From Clostridiaceae bacterium (GTDB lineage Bacteria > Bacillota > Clostridia > Lachnospirales > Lachnospiraceae), in NCBI GenBank assembly GCA_910575435.1, contig CAJTGI010000008.1, positions 62,001 to 126,000 of the forward strand: a DNA stretch of 64,000 nt. The letters run 5' to 3'. Every line of letters starts with the position of its first letter. Positions within the stretch are counted from its first letter, which is position 1. Both the position numbers and the translations under genes were made by a program. This document shows, in pieces, positions 17,492 through 26,183 of this stretch. The notes under the pieces are model-generated. The model ran no database searches, was not told the DNA's origin, and was given only the letters and a program-made list of their open reading frames with translations.

Positions 17492-20185
17492 TTATTTACA
17501 CTTTACCTTACGAATCTTGCTCCACGGACCATAGTAAACTTTTTTACCGATTTTCTTGTAGCCACAAACTCTTACGTAATAGGTTTTACCCTTCTTAAGT
17601 TTTCTCACTGTCTTAGATGTCGTTTTGGCTTTCTTGACCTTATATTTCTTCACTGATTTAGTAAATTTCTTATTCCGTGCAACCTGAATCTGGTAGCCGC
17701 TTACCCGCTTATTTTTAGTCCACTTCAACTTGATAGTCTTAGCCTTTGGACTTGTAAGCTTCTTAAATTTAATCTTGGCTATTTTGACAGCAGGCGTCTT
17801 TGACTTATCAACCGGCTTTGGTGTCACTACTGGTTTTGAAGGATCTCCTGGCCTTGGTGTCTCTCCCGGCTTTAAAGTCTCTCCTGGCTTTGCAGTATCC
17901 CCTGGCTTTAAAGTCTCTCCCGGCTTCGGGGTCTCTCCAGGCTTTGCAGTATCCCCTGGCTTCGGGGTCTCTCCTGGCTTTGCAGTATCCCCTGGCTTTA
18001 AAGTCTCTCCCGGCTTCGGGGTCTCTCCAGGCTTTGGGGTCTCTCCAGGCTTCGGCGTACTTGCCGGCTTTTTATCCCAATCTATAGAAAGATTATAGGT
18101 GATGGATGTATATGGCACTTCCTCGCCATCTATCTTCAAGGCAAAGCGATAATTGATCCAGTCAACAGTTGCTTTTTCGGCAAACAGCCCTTTCTCATTC
18201 GTGCCATAAATCAAGTCACCAATCTTCGCGCTCCCCCACCCATTGGCAAGGCTATTCTGACCTGAAATCTTCGGATCAAGCTTGGTGTTGACAGCAATTT
18301 CCACATCGCCCTTTGCCGTTTCAAAAGTCAGACTCTTGACAAACGCACTGTAGTCCGCATTCTTGTCAATATCGACAAATCCCAGGTTAAGCATCTCGCA
18401 CTTAGGATCAAAAGCGGATGATTTTGCAGAATAATCGCCCGACTTAAGAAATTCAATGTTCGTATTCAGACTTGATCCTGGATTTTCAACCTGTCCGCGT
18501 ATCGTCATGACCTGACTGGTGACATCTGTATTGGACAGATCCTCCGCAGGTCTGGCAACCTCTTCACCCTTAGTAAAATTCCAACTCTTGAACTGTATTC
18601 CTTCCCCGCTAAAGACAAAGAATACGTTATGATTCCTTCCTCCGAAACTCTTTACCGATTTGCTGCGCACTTTAGCAAAATCAGCATTGTCAAAATCAAT
18701 ATAGGAAACCGGCTCATTATCAATATCGTCAAGCCTTACCTCAAGCCTTCCCTTTCCTTTCACACTTGCGACAAATCGATCTGCGCCATACGCAAAATCA
18801 ACTCCTCTTACCATGGTCCATGCGCCGCTTGCCATGCTCTTTGCAGCAGGATTCTGTACCTTATCATAAAATACATCCGCCGAGGTAAACAGTGCCGCAC
18901 CACTATTTTCAGAATACGCATCAACGGCTTTAACCTGGGATACGCCCTTTCTGGTGGCCGCAGTAAGCGGAATTTCCTGCTTGGAAGAATCCATAGGCAA
19001 ATAATCTACCATCATGCTTCTAAAGCCTGCCGTACCGCCCATCAGTTCCTCTAAAAGCAGTGTGTGATGCACAATATAATTAACGCCTTTAAAGGTGCAA
19101 AAATGCGTGTGGTTGTTGCCCCATCGCATACCTGATTCGCCTTTATCACTCTGGCCCGAATTGTAAAAATACGCTCCCTTGTATTTCCAGCTTCCCGCAT
19201 CAAGCGGAGTCTTCGTGACAAGATATGCCATGCTGCATATCGGGGGCTTGTCGATGCCCTCATAGTCCCATTCATCACCTCGCTCCTGCCAGTTATTGCA
19301 ATAGGTGTAATAATACATCCCATCGATATAATTCAACTCGCTTGCCTCAAAAAAGTAAGGCGCATCTATCGATACAAAATCACTAGCAAAAGAAAGCATA
19401 TCCGGCCCAAGCTTGACAATCTTCGGTACATTTGTATGAATCTCTGCTTCCGAAGCTGGCGTGCCTCCCCCGAAGGTCAGCCAGCCTACGCCATTATCAT
19501 CGATGCACACGCCCGGGTCAAACGGCGCAGGGCAGTTCGTAAGTCCAGGCATGTCCTGATACACCAGAGGCTTGCCAAGGGGATCGCTCCAAGGTCCCAC
19601 GGGATCCGTTGACGTGATCACAGCAACTCCGCTGCCTCCATTTGAAAAATATAGATAAAAGTGCGTGAGGCCGTCCTCCTCCACTCTCGAAGCAATCGAT
19701 GGCGCCCAAGAATTAGAAATCCATGGAGCGACTTTGTTAACTTCTATCCTGCCATGATAAATCCAATTCACCATATCATCTGTAGAAAACACGACCAACG
19801 ATTTAATCTTATCATAATCATTCTTGTTGCTTTCCTCGCTCTGCTGGTGATCATTCGAGCCATAGACATAGAGCCTTCCTTCATGTTCTATAGCAGTAGG
19901 GTCAGCACAAAATACTGATCCCGATATAGGATTGGCATTGGCGGGTGTCTTATACGCCTTTTTGCTCACTGCATCAATGATGTTGCCATTTTCAAGGCTT
20001 TCCTTGATTTCCTCAGAAGAGGGGGTTGCTCTCTTTTTGGATGCAATACCGCTCTCTTTTCTATCGCTTGGCGATGCCGCACTTGCTTTCATGTCATCCC
20101 CCCGGGCAATCCCCATAATAGTGTCACTTCCCCCGCTTGTAAATATCAAGCCCAGGGCAAGCATGATTGACAGTAACCTTCTCAT
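17492..20185 (-). CDS. Large secreted GH43 glycosidase with CBM-like module, repeat linker and C-terminal FN3-like domain
   Basis: An 897-residue exported enzyme. The ATG at 20185 follows AGGAGG by six bases and begins a signal peptide (MRRLLSIMLALGLIFTSGG). The five-bladed GH43 domain spans ~90-440: CADPTAIEHEGRLYVYGSND (catalytic Asp), ISNSWAPSI, and FFEASELNYIDGMYYYTYC (acid Glu). A beta-sandwich resembling CBM6 follows (VRGVDFAYGADRF, LEVRLDDIDNEPV), then a second beta-rich module. Next is a linker of KPGET/KPGDT hexapeptides, then a very basic FN3-like domain (IKLKWTKNKRVSGYQIQVARN, GKTYYVRVCGYK) common in cell-surface proteins of this group. GH43 enzymes act on arabinan or xylan; specificity is not readable. 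It stands alone with its own terminator. Confidence 0.9.
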   Translation of the reverse strand: MRRLLSIMLALGLIFTSGGSDTIMGIARGDDMKASAASPSDRKESGIASKKRATPSSEEIKESLENGNIIDAVSKKAYKTPANANPISGSVFCADPTAIEHEGRLYVYGSNDHQQSEESNKNDYDKIKSLVVFSTDDMVNWIYHGRIEVNKVAPWISNSWAPSIASRVEEDGLTHFYLYFSNGGSGVAVITSTDPVGPWSDPLGKPLVYQDMPGLTNCPAPFDPGVCIDDNGVGWLTFGGGTPASEAEIHTNVPKIVKLGPDMLSFASDFVSIDAPYFFEASELNYIDGMYYYTYCNNWQERGDEWDYEGIDKPPICSMAYLVTKTPLDAGSWKYKGAYFYNSGQSDKGESGMRWGNNHTHFCTFKGVNYIVHHTLLLEELMGGTAGFRSMMVDYLPMDSSKQEIPLTAATRKGVSQVKAVDAYSENSGAALFTSADVFYDKVQNPAAKSMASGAWTMVRGVDFAYGADRFVASVKGKGRLEVRLDDIDNEPVSYIDFDNADFAKVRSKSVKSFGGRNHNVFFVFSGEGIQFKSWNFTKGEEVARPAEDLSNTDVTSQVMTIRGQVENPGSSLNTNIEFLKSGDYSAKSSAFDPKCEMLNLGFVDIDKNADYSAFVKSLTFETAKGDVEIAVNTKLDPKISGQNSLANGWGSAKIGDLIYGTNEKGLFAEKATVDWINYRFALKIDGEEVPYTSITYNLSIDWDKKPASTPKPGETPKPGETPKPGETLKPGDTAKPGETPKPGDTAKPGETPKPGETLKPGDTAKPGETLKPGETPRPGDPSKPVVTPKPVDKSKTPAVKIAKIKFKKLTSPKAKTIKLKWTKNKRVSGYQIQVARNKKFTKSVKKYKVKKAKTTSKTVRKLKKGKTYYVRVCGYKKIGKKVYYGPWSKIRKVKCK
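17841..18060 (-). repeat. 18-bp coding tandem repeats (KPGET/KPGDT linker)
   Basis: About eleven to twelve units of 18 bp encode KPGETP, KPGETL or KPGDTA hexapeptides in the GH43 protein. Neighbouring units are nearly identical in DNA, so the array is prone to copy-number change by slippage. Confidence 0.9.
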
Positions 20186-20402
20186 AAATCTCCTCCTGTT
20201 CTTCCATACGCCATAGCGTCCTCCGCAAGCACAACTATGGCTGTCCGTACTGATAAATCTGTTTTTAATGCAACTAATAAAAACGATAACTAATTTCACA
20301 TTTCCCATCCACCATCCTTTCACGGCCGCTGTGGTCGCTCATATTTTTTCGCAATTTGTAATTAAATTTTAGCACAACTTATTTTCATATGCAAACCCAT
20401 TT
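20186..20402. other. AT-rich gene-free stretch upstream of GH43 gene
   Basis: No convincing gene. The minus strand should carry the GH43 promoter here, but no clear -35/-10 pair stands out. An in-frame upward extension of the GH43 frame exists but lacks a ribosome site. Confidence 0.5.
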
Positions 20403-20487
20403 CAATGTTGGGCAAATTATGACACCACATAAACAAATCGGGACATTTTTACAGCAAAATAGAACACTTCGCCAGCAAAACATGACA
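20403..20487. mobile_element. Solo IS21-like transposon end: four 21-bp imperfect repeats
   Basis: Read on the minus strand, four consecutive units of 21-22 bases begin at TGTCATGTTTTGCTGG, TGTTCTATTTTGCTGT, TGTCCCGATTTGTTTA and TGTCATAATTTGCCCA. This is the multiple terminal repeat layout of IS21-family elements, where each unit is a TGTNC...TTTGCTG transposase site. No istA/istB gene or second end was found within the window, so it is a remnant. Confidence 0.65.
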
Positions 20488-20501
20488 CCATCTAGCTATC
20501 C

Positions 20502-20534
20502 GTTACGATTCACGGCTTCGCCGTTCATAGTAAC
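20502..20534. repeat. Intergenic palindrome of the GTTACTATTCAC family
   Basis: GTTACGATTCACGG (20502-20515) and CCGTTCATAGTAAC (20521-20534) form a long imperfect stem with a CTTCG loop. A related half-copy, CTGTAAATAGTAACTG, follows at 20558-20573. Confidence 0.7.
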
Positions 20535-20743
20535 AAGCAACGCTTTCATATAATTAACTGTAAATAGTAACTGCCAGCTTCCAATCAGAATGCAATATTA
20601 ATCTGAAAAAATGACAATGCCGGCAATTTCATGTTATAATGCCTTTAGAAGCAAAACAATGCAATCATGCGGAGCCGCCATCCCAGAATGGATTGCGGCC
20701 ACGCATGGCAACTAAGAGATCAGAACAGAACGGAGGATTGCCT

Positions 20744-21652
20744 ATGGAGACACAGACTTTTACTAATGAGATCATTATTTCCTGGCTGCAATATTATTCC
20801 AGGAATACCACCCTTGACTTGCAGCACGTAAAAATTCTGGACATCACCCAGAAGAATAAAAATGTCATCCCCACCGTGGAAGCGCACAAGACCACGCTGG
20901 TGTTCAGCAATGCGGGCATTGACGATATCTTTTACCGCCTGTGGAACGCCGGGCTGGGAGAATGCGATATCTGGTACAACGAAGGTTCCGAGCCGGAAGG
21001 CCAGATTCTTCACAGCAAGGCCAAAGATATGATTAATCGGGGCATCAACGCCTCCGCCGGCATGCTGATTATCAACCCCAACGCTCGAAACATTTCCCGC
21101 ATCGGGCTGGCAAACGACTCCTTCCGCTCCGGCTCCGTCCACTACGTGGGCAGCGAGATTCGCGCCATCATCCTGAACAAGATGATGGTAGGGGCCCAGG
21201 ACGATATCTGCGTCATCGGCGGCGAGAGCATCGCCATAGAGGCTGCTTTGATTGCAGTGGAAGGTTCCGTGCTAGCGGTGGAATACAAGAAGTCTGACAG
21301 GGATACCCTGGAGGAGAATGTGGAACATTTCGGCTTGCAGAACGTGACCATCATTGACCATGTGGACGAGGAAAATATGAAAGACTGCCCGGTTCCCTCC
21401 CTGGTATTCATGGTGGCATCCGCCAGCATGGAGCAGGAACTGGCCTATCTTTCTAAGTTAAATCCCAACTTAAACGTAGTCATCTACACCCTGGACTTCA
21501 AGGTAGCCGCCAATATCGGCGATATCTTAGAGCCTCTGGGCATCACGGACATCAATACCATCCAGGTATCCGTCTCCACCCTGAGCAGCGACCATTCCTT
21601 CAAGCAGAAGATGGCACCCTGGATTATCACGGGACGGGTAAGCAGAGAGTGA
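20744..21652 (+). CDS. CbiE/CbiT-like (precorrin methylase-related) protein, divergent and orphan
   Basis: A 302-residue soluble protein. The ATG at 20744 follows GGAGG by seven bases. The middle and C-terminal part resemble the CbiE-CbiT junction of CobL-type precorrin methylases: IGLANDSFRSGSVHYVGSEIRAIILNKM recalls the GLPDE-F...T-EIRA transition, followed by a Rossmann-like domain (DDICVIGGESIAIEAALIA, EGSVLAVEYKK). The SAM glycine loop is GGES rather than the usual GAGTGS, so activity is doubtful. The N-terminal ~110 residues do not show a full CbiE domain. No other corrin genes are nearby, so it may have a different role in this family of bacteria. Function is inferred from local resemblance only. 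Confidence 0.55.
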   Translation: METQTFTNEIIISWLQYYSRNTTLDLQHVKILDITQKNKNVIPTVEAHKTTLVFSNAGIDDIFYRLWNAGLGECDIWYNEGSEPEGQILHSKAKDMINRGINASAGMLIINPNARNISRIGLANDSFRSGSVHYVGSEIRAIILNKMMVGAQDDICVIGGESIAIEAALIAVEGSVLAVEYKKSDRDTLEENVEHFGLQNVTIIDHVDEENMKDCPVPSLVFMVASASMEQELAYLSKLNPNLNVVIYTLDFKVAANIGDILEPLGITDINTIQVSVSTLSSDHSFKQKMAPWIITGRVSRE

Positions 21653-21670
21653 AAGAATACTGGCTCGAAA

Positions 21671-21700
21671 AAAGGCATCTGAAACCAATCAGATGCCTTT
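21671..21700. terminator. Bidirectional terminator
   Basis: Perfect 12-bp stem AAAGGCATCTGA (21671-21682) / TCAGATGCCTTT (21689-21700). On the minus strand it is followed by TTTTTT, so it ends the BlaR1-like gene well; it may also serve the plus-strand gene. Confidence 0.85.
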
Positions 21701-21722
21701 CATTCATCAACAACACTGCCAT

Positions 21723-23816
21723 TTACTTCGCCCTAGCTATGCTAGACGCAATCTCTGCGGCATCCTTGGCAAAGATAACCCAATCCCCGCTGCTCCACTT
21801 GCCATATACCCAGAAATACACGCCCTTTTCCTTCCAATAGCAGACCGCATAGGATTTTCCTTTCTGATCCTTATAGCGGTCAATCGCAATCAGTTTCTCT
21901 TTATTTCCGACAAAATAAGACCAATATTCCTTGTTAGCATTAGTCTTTACAAAGTCTCTCTCAAAAGCCTTTTTATCCTTGGAAACCATCACATGGACCA
22001 TTTCCTTTGTGGGATATTGCTTGTAAAAATAACCAGATCTGTCATCCCCATATTGCTTTACCGCAACTTTCGTAGAGGTTCTAGGACCGGGAATAGTAAA
22101 TTGGATTCCCCGGGCATTTATTTTTGTTCCATCACTCCGCTCTGCCTTCTCATCAGATACCGGAAAATGCCACCCAATCGTGGCAGACATTTCTTCTACG
22201 CCCTCTTCCCCCAATCCCTGATAAATCACTTCTCCACTCTTTCTCTTGAAAACCGGGGAATAGAGGGGGGAATATTTCCCCGGCACCGTGCTGATGCCCA
22301 CGCCCTCCTCCGTAGATGTGCCGTACTCCACTACCGCACCATCTTCATCCACCCCGAAGAACCGATAGTTCATATAGTTTCCAAGCAGGGGATCAGCACC
22401 CTGCCCCTGGCCTATGGCAAAGTCATTCTTCCTCCCATCCCCATCATAGTCTGCCAGGGAAAGTTCCATCCCCTTCGCCGGCAAGTATACTTTCTTTCCT
22501 TTTCCAAAGGATACCTCTCGACGATCTATGATTTTTTCATCCCGACTGGTCTGAATCATCAGGGAGCCGCCCTCATAATAGCCTGATTTCGGCTTCTTAT
22601 CATCAGTAACGCACTGCACCTCTAATTGATAACCGTCAATCGCTATGCTTGCCACCGTAGGGTATTTGCTCTCGCCTGACGAATTCGGCGTACCAGTTTT
22701 CTGCAAATCCTCTGTCTCCACCTTTTTTTCACCATCCACATCTTCCCTACTGGCATCGGTGAGGCAACTCGCTCCCACCACCAAAACCGCTGAAACGGCA
22801 ATCATGCCAATCCATTTTCCACATTTTCTAAATTTCATAATATGCTTCACCCTCCTTCTTGCATTTGATTCTCCAAAAGCAATGAACCCCGCTCCCATAT
22901 TTCTCTCGTTTGTGGCAAGCCGCAACAATGATCGGCTGTAATCTTCCCTGATATCCGGGACGCTTTCCTGTAGCACATATTCATCACAGCTCATTTCCAT
23001 ATCCCGCATCATCATAAAGTATGAAATCCACACCAATGGATGAAACCAGTAAACACAGGTAATCAGAAACGCAACCAACTTAGCCAGATTATCCTTTCTT
23101 GCGATATGATGCCTCTCATGCCTGACGATGTAGTCCTGTTCCACCTCTCCCATGCGGAAGGGAATATAGATTTTCGGCCTGAAATAGCCCATGACAAAGG
23201 GCGTGGGAATATTATCGCACTCATAAATATTCTCCCGCAGGCGTACAGCCTTGGAAATCTTTTTCCTCATCAGAAGCATCAGCAGGAAATTCCAGGCAAC
23301 CAGCATCACGCCCACGCTGGCCCATGCTGCGGCACAATATTTTACAAGCCCAGGCCTCCTACGCCCTCTCTGAACACCCTCTTCCTCCGTATCATAAACC
23401 CTCTTCTGAGATTGTCTGTTCACATCCACTTGGCTTTCCTCGACAGATTTTACCCAGGTTTGTGACCCCGCTGACTTCTCTGATTCATCCAGCCTGTTCG
23501 CCCACTCCTTTTTCCTGAGGCCGACAAAACTTCCCATACCGCGTTCATCATTCCTCCATTCATCAGTCCACCTTTCGGCAGATTCCTTCTGCAGTTCCGC
23601 CGGCAAAATATTGCGGTCTCCAAATAAATTGAACACGCTAAAGGATGATGCAATCCCCAAAGGACAGAGAAGCCGAACCGCCACGATTGCCCATAGCAGA
23701 TAGGAATACTTTTTCGGCAGCCTCCCCATGAGTCCACGGGCTATGAATACTGCAATCATGACCACAGATGCCGTGATACTCATATTGATAACATGAACAA
23801 ATAAATCATAAATCAT
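21723..23816 (-). CDS. BlaR1/MecR1-type M56 membrane metallopeptidase with a non-penicillin-binding sensor domain
   Basis: A 697-residue membrane protein. Hydrophobic helices lie at ~10-60 and ~165-200, with a long charged loop between. The M56 zinc motif is HERHH (in VRHERHHIARKDN), followed by a helix and DMEMSCDEYVL, with the Glu/Cys-Asp-Glu region typical of BlaR1. After a last membrane span (ISAVLVVGASCL) comes a ~330-residue outer domain that lacks the Ser-x-x-Lys, SxN and KTG motifs of penicillin sensors and includes DYDGDGRKNDFAIG. It probably senses another signal and cleaves the partner repressor. It lies 81 bases downstream of the BlaI-like gene in the same direction. Confidence 0.85.
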   Translation of the reverse strand: MIYDLFVHVINMSITASVVMIAVFIARGLMGRLPKKYSYLLWAIVAVRLLCPLGIASSFSVFNLFGDRNILPAELQKESAERWTDEWRNDERGMGSFVGLRKKEWANRLDESEKSAGSQTWVKSVEESQVDVNRQSQKRVYDTEEEGVQRGRRRPGLVKYCAAAWASVGVMLVAWNFLLMLLMRKKISKAVRLRENIYECDNIPTPFVMGYFRPKIYIPFRMGEVEQDYIVRHERHHIARKDNLAKLVAFLITCVYWFHPLVWISYFMMMRDMEMSCDEYVLQESVPDIREDYSRSLLRLATNERNMGAGFIAFGESNARRRVKHIMKFRKCGKWIGMIAVSAVLVVGASCLTDASREDVDGEKKVETEDLQKTGTPNSSGESKYPTVASIAIDGYQLEVQCVTDDKKPKSGYYEGGSLMIQTSRDEKIIDRREVSFGKGKKVYLPAKGMELSLADYDGDGRKNDFAIGQGQGADPLLGNYMNYRFFGVDEDGAVVEYGTSTEEGVGISTVPGKYSPLYSPVFKRKSGEVIYQGLGEEGVEEMSATIGWHFPVSDEKAERSDGTKINARGIQFTIPGPRTSTKVAVKQYGDDRSGYFYKQYPTKEMVHVMVSKDKKAFERDFVKTNANKEYWSYFVGNKEKLIAIDRYKDQKGKSYAVCYWKEKGVYFWVYGKWSSGDWVIFAKDAAEIASSIARAK

Positions 23817-23897
23817 ATGTCTTCCCCCATATTTGCGTCATTCTATAGAACAGCCACCCCTCTGCCCACAGCATAGAATACGCACAGAAGCCCACAA

Positions 23898-24260
23898 TCA
23901 TTTCTGACTGTAATCGTCGATAATTTTCTTGATTCTCTCTGCCTCTTCCGCAGAAATCTTCTTTCCACCCAGAAATGCCGTCAGGAATTGGGGAAGAGAG
24001 CCGCCAAAGGTCCTCTCCACAAAATAATTGGATTCGTCCTTCTGCACCCTTTCCCTGGGAATCAGCACGGAGACTACCGTATCCTCGTTCTGAATGTATC
24101 CCTTTTCAGACAACTTCTTAATCGTCGTATAGGTTGTTGACTTCTTCCATCCCAAAGCCGCATTGCACAACTTCACCAACTCTCCTGAATGAACAGGCGC
24201 ATGCTCCCAAACGATGGTCATAAATCGATAATCGCTGTCGCACAATTTCAAATATTCCAT
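23898..24260 (-). CDS. BlaI/MecI/CopY-family transcriptional repressor
   Basis: A 120-residue winged-helix regulator. It has the family pattern: LCDSDYRFMTIVWEHAPVHSGEL, then the recognition region WKKSTTYTTIKKLSEKGYI and a short C-terminal dimerisation helix (EEAERIKKIIDDY). The ATG at 24260 follows AAGGAGG by six bases; a GTG further up is rejected. It precedes the M56 sensor gene, the standard repressor-sensor order. In known pairs the sensor cleaves the repressor to induce target genes. Its own promoter region holds a perfect GTCTAT...ATAGAC dyad, so autoregulation is likely. Confidence 0.9.
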   Translation of the reverse strand: MEYLKLCDSDYRFMTIVWEHAPVHSGELVKLCNAALGWKKSTTYTTIKKLSEKGYIQNEDTVVSVLIPRERVQKDESNYFVERTFGGSLPQFLTAFLGGKKISAEEAERIKKIIDDYSQK

Positions 24261-24319
24261 TCCAATCCTCCTTTCCACATTTTAGCAAGTCTATAACCAC
24301 CGACCTTCTCGCTTCCATT

Positions 24320-24348
24320 AGTCTATAATAATAGACCCAATTTGTCAA
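24320..24348 (-). promoter_or_regulatory. Promoter with overlapping dyad operator for BlaI-like gene
   Basis: On the minus strand TTGACA (24343-24348), 17 bases, then TAGACT (24320-24325). The perfect inverted repeat GTCTAT-AATA-ATAGAC (24321-24336) covers the -10 and part of the spacer, the expected place for a BlaI repressor site. Confidence 0.7.
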
Positions 24349-24411
24349 TACCTTTTTTATTCTTTTAATCAAAAAAAGGAACGGCAATGCGATCCTTTTA
24401 AAACACAATTT

Positions 24412-24438
24412 AGGGAGATGCTTACGAAGCATCTCCCT
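24412..24438 (-). terminator. Hairpin at the end of the clpC-radA gene group
   Basis: AGGGAGATGCTT (24412-24423) pairs perfectly with AAGCATCTCCCT (24427-24438). The minus-strand downstream sequence AAATTGTGTTTTAAAA is a weak U-tract. Confidence 0.65.
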
Positions 24439-24461
24439 TTATAACCTTTGCGACAAATCTT

Positions 24462-24803
24462 CTACTTCATCGCATAAAGCAATTCCACAATCTGCTTGAT
24501 GCTATCCAGCGTGTCCCGCTGGTACGCCGTCTCCTTCTCCAGCTCATGGGCCACATTATTTACCTCGAAGGCAGTGACCAGCAAATCATTCAGAAGTTCT
24601 TCAATCGTCCCTGAGACAACCTGCAAGTCCTTTACTCCATCCTCTTTCATCTCCATAACGCACTGGCGAATCACATCAATCCCGCTCACCAGCTTATCCG
24701 TGATATTGATCGAGTCAAAGGACATCTGCTCCAGAGAATCCAATGAGTTTTCCATCCGACCAAGCACCAATTCCGTCGTCTGTTCTGTTGCCTTTAAGCC
24801 CAT
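24462..24803 (-). CDS. Small coiled-coil protein of unknown function after radA
   Basis: A 113-residue, all-helical, acidic protein with heptad-like spacing throughout (MENSLDSLEQMSFDSINITDKL, VNNVAHELEKETAYQRDTLDSI). No signal peptide or membrane span. The pattern of leucines and polar residues resembles fragments of methyl-accepting chemotaxis proteins or other four-helix bundle coiled coils, but no family is recognised. Its ATG lies three bases after the radA stop, so it is translated from the radA message. The last gene before the terminator of this group. Confidence 0.75.
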   Translation of the reverse strand: MGLKATEQTTELVLGRMENSLDSLEQMSFDSINITDKLVSGIDVIRQCVMEMKEDGVKDLQVVSGTIEELLNDLLVTAFEVNNVAHELEKETAYQRDTLDSIKQIVELLYAMK

Positions 24804-24806
24804 AAA

Positions 24807-26180
24807 TCATAACACCCCCAGTAACTCATGAATTGTCTGGATGCCAATCAGCTCCATCCCCTTTAATTGCGCCTCCTTAATCTCCAGCTGCCCCCGGTTC
24901 ACCTCCGGCAGAATGCATCGCCTGAAACCCAGCTTTGCCGCCTCCAGCACTCGCTGCTCTGCCATATTGATCGCCCGGACTTCGCCTACCAGGCCCACTT
25001 CCCCAAAGCAGATGCTACCTCCGCTCAGAGCAGTGTTCCGATAACTGGAAATCAGTGCCGCCACAATCGCCAGATCTAACGCCGGCTCATGAATTCGCAT
25101 TCCCCCCGCCACATTGATATAGGCATCGCAGTCTGCCATATGAAGGCCCAATCGCTTCTCGATTACCGCCATAAGAAGATTCACTCGGTTGTAATCCGTT
25201 CCGGCAGCAGTCCTTCTGGGCATATTGAAATTGGTCTGGCAGACCAAAGCCTGCACCTCTATGAGAATCGGCCTGGTCCCCTCCATGGAGCAAGCCACCA
25301 CGGAACCCGGCTCATCCTCCGGCCTTCCCTGAAGCATGTATTCCGATGGGTTGGACACCTCCACAAGCCCGTCCCCCCGCATCTCAAAGACCCCCACCTC
25401 GTTAGTAGATCCAAATCGATTCTTTACTCCCCGCAGAAAACGGTAGGAGGCACTGCCGTCCCCCTCGAAATATAACACCGTATCCACCATATGTTCCAAT
25501 ACTCTTGGCCCTGCCACCACGCCCTCTTTTGTCACATGCCCCACCACGAAAATGGAAATCGCCATTCCCTTGGCAAGGCGCATCAGCGAGGCAGTGGTCT
25601 CCCTGACCTGCCCCACGCTGCCCGGGGCAGACCCAAGTTCCTCCCGGTACATGGTCTGGATGGAGTCAATGATCACGACCTCTGGCTTCATCCTCTGCAC
25701 CGTATCCACCACCAGGTCCAAATCCGTCTCGCTGAGCAAAAGCATATCCTGGCCGAAATCTCCCAGCCTGTCCGCCCGCATCTTAATCTGCTTTTCCGAT
25801 TCCTCCCCGGACACATACAGCACGTTGCGGCCAGCCTTCACTAATTTCTGGCACATCTGCAATAAAAGCGTGGACTTTCCAATCCCCGGATCGCCGCCCA
25901 CCAGCACGAGGGAGCCGGTGACAATGCCGCCACCCAGCACCCTATCCAGCTCCCCAATTTGCGTCAATGTGCGAACTTCCGTGGTCACGTTCACCTCTGA
26001 CAGCCTGACAGGCTCCCGCCGTTCCCTCATCCTCTGGACGCTCCCCCCGGAGGACTTCACTACCGGCTCCTCCACGAAGGTGTTCCACTCCTTGCATCCG
26101 GGACACTGCCCAAGCCACTTGGCACTCTCGTGACCACATTCCTTGCAGAAAAAAACTGTCTTATTCTTGCCCTTCGCCAT
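24807..26180 (-). CDS. radA: DNA repair protein RadA (Sms)
   Basis: A 457-residue RecA-related ATPase that promotes branch migration in recombination. It has the N-terminal zinc finger (CKEC...CPGC), Walker A GGDPGIGKSTLL, Walker B VVIIDSIQ, the diagnostic KNRFGSTNE motif and the C-terminal Lon-protease-like domain (NVAGGMRIHEPALDLAI). Full family length. It starts three bases after the upstream small gene and is followed after three bases by the coiled-coil gene; clpC upstream and radA together is a common Firmicutes arrangement. Confidence 0.97.
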   Translation of the reverse strand: MAKGKNKTVFFCKECGHESAKWLGQCPGCKEWNTFVEEPVVKSSGGSVQRMRERREPVRLSEVNVTTEVRTLTQIGELDRVLGGGIVTGSLVLVGGDPGIGKSTLLLQMCQKLVKAGRNVLYVSGEESEKQIKMRADRLGDFGQDMLLLSETDLDLVVDTVQRMKPEVVIIDSIQTMYREELGSAPGSVGQVRETTASLMRLAKGMAISIFVVGHVTKEGVVAGPRVLEHMVDTVLYFEGDGSASYRFLRGVKNRFGSTNEVGVFEMRGDGLVEVSNPSEYMLQGRPEDEPGSVVACSMEGTRPILIEVQALVCQTNFNMPRRTAAGTDYNRVNLLMAVIEKRLGLHMADCDAYINVAGGMRIHEPALDLAIVAALISSYRNTALSGGSICFGEVGLVGEVRAINMAEQRVLEAAKLGFRRCILPEVNRGQLEIKEAQLKGMELIGIQTIHELLGVL

Positions 26181-26183
26181 AGG

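Noticed and set aside
17841-18060. Possible CRISPR-like array
   Set aside because: The repeats are contiguous 18-bp coding units in frame with the GH43 protein, without spacers.
17730-18098. Long plus-strand frame encoding a GFGVSPG-type repeat protein
   Set aside because: It is the antisense of the KPGET linker of the GH43 gene; repeated codons create an open frame by chance. No ribosome site.
20186-20323. Upstream extension of the GH43 protein
   Set aside because: The perfect AGGAGG site and signal peptide start at 20185; the extension has no ribosome site and would bury the signal peptide.
21723-24260. Beta-lactam resistance regulator (BlaR1/BlaI) with resistance function
   Set aside because: The sensor domain has no penicillin-binding motifs and no beta-lactamase gene is near; only the family name fits.
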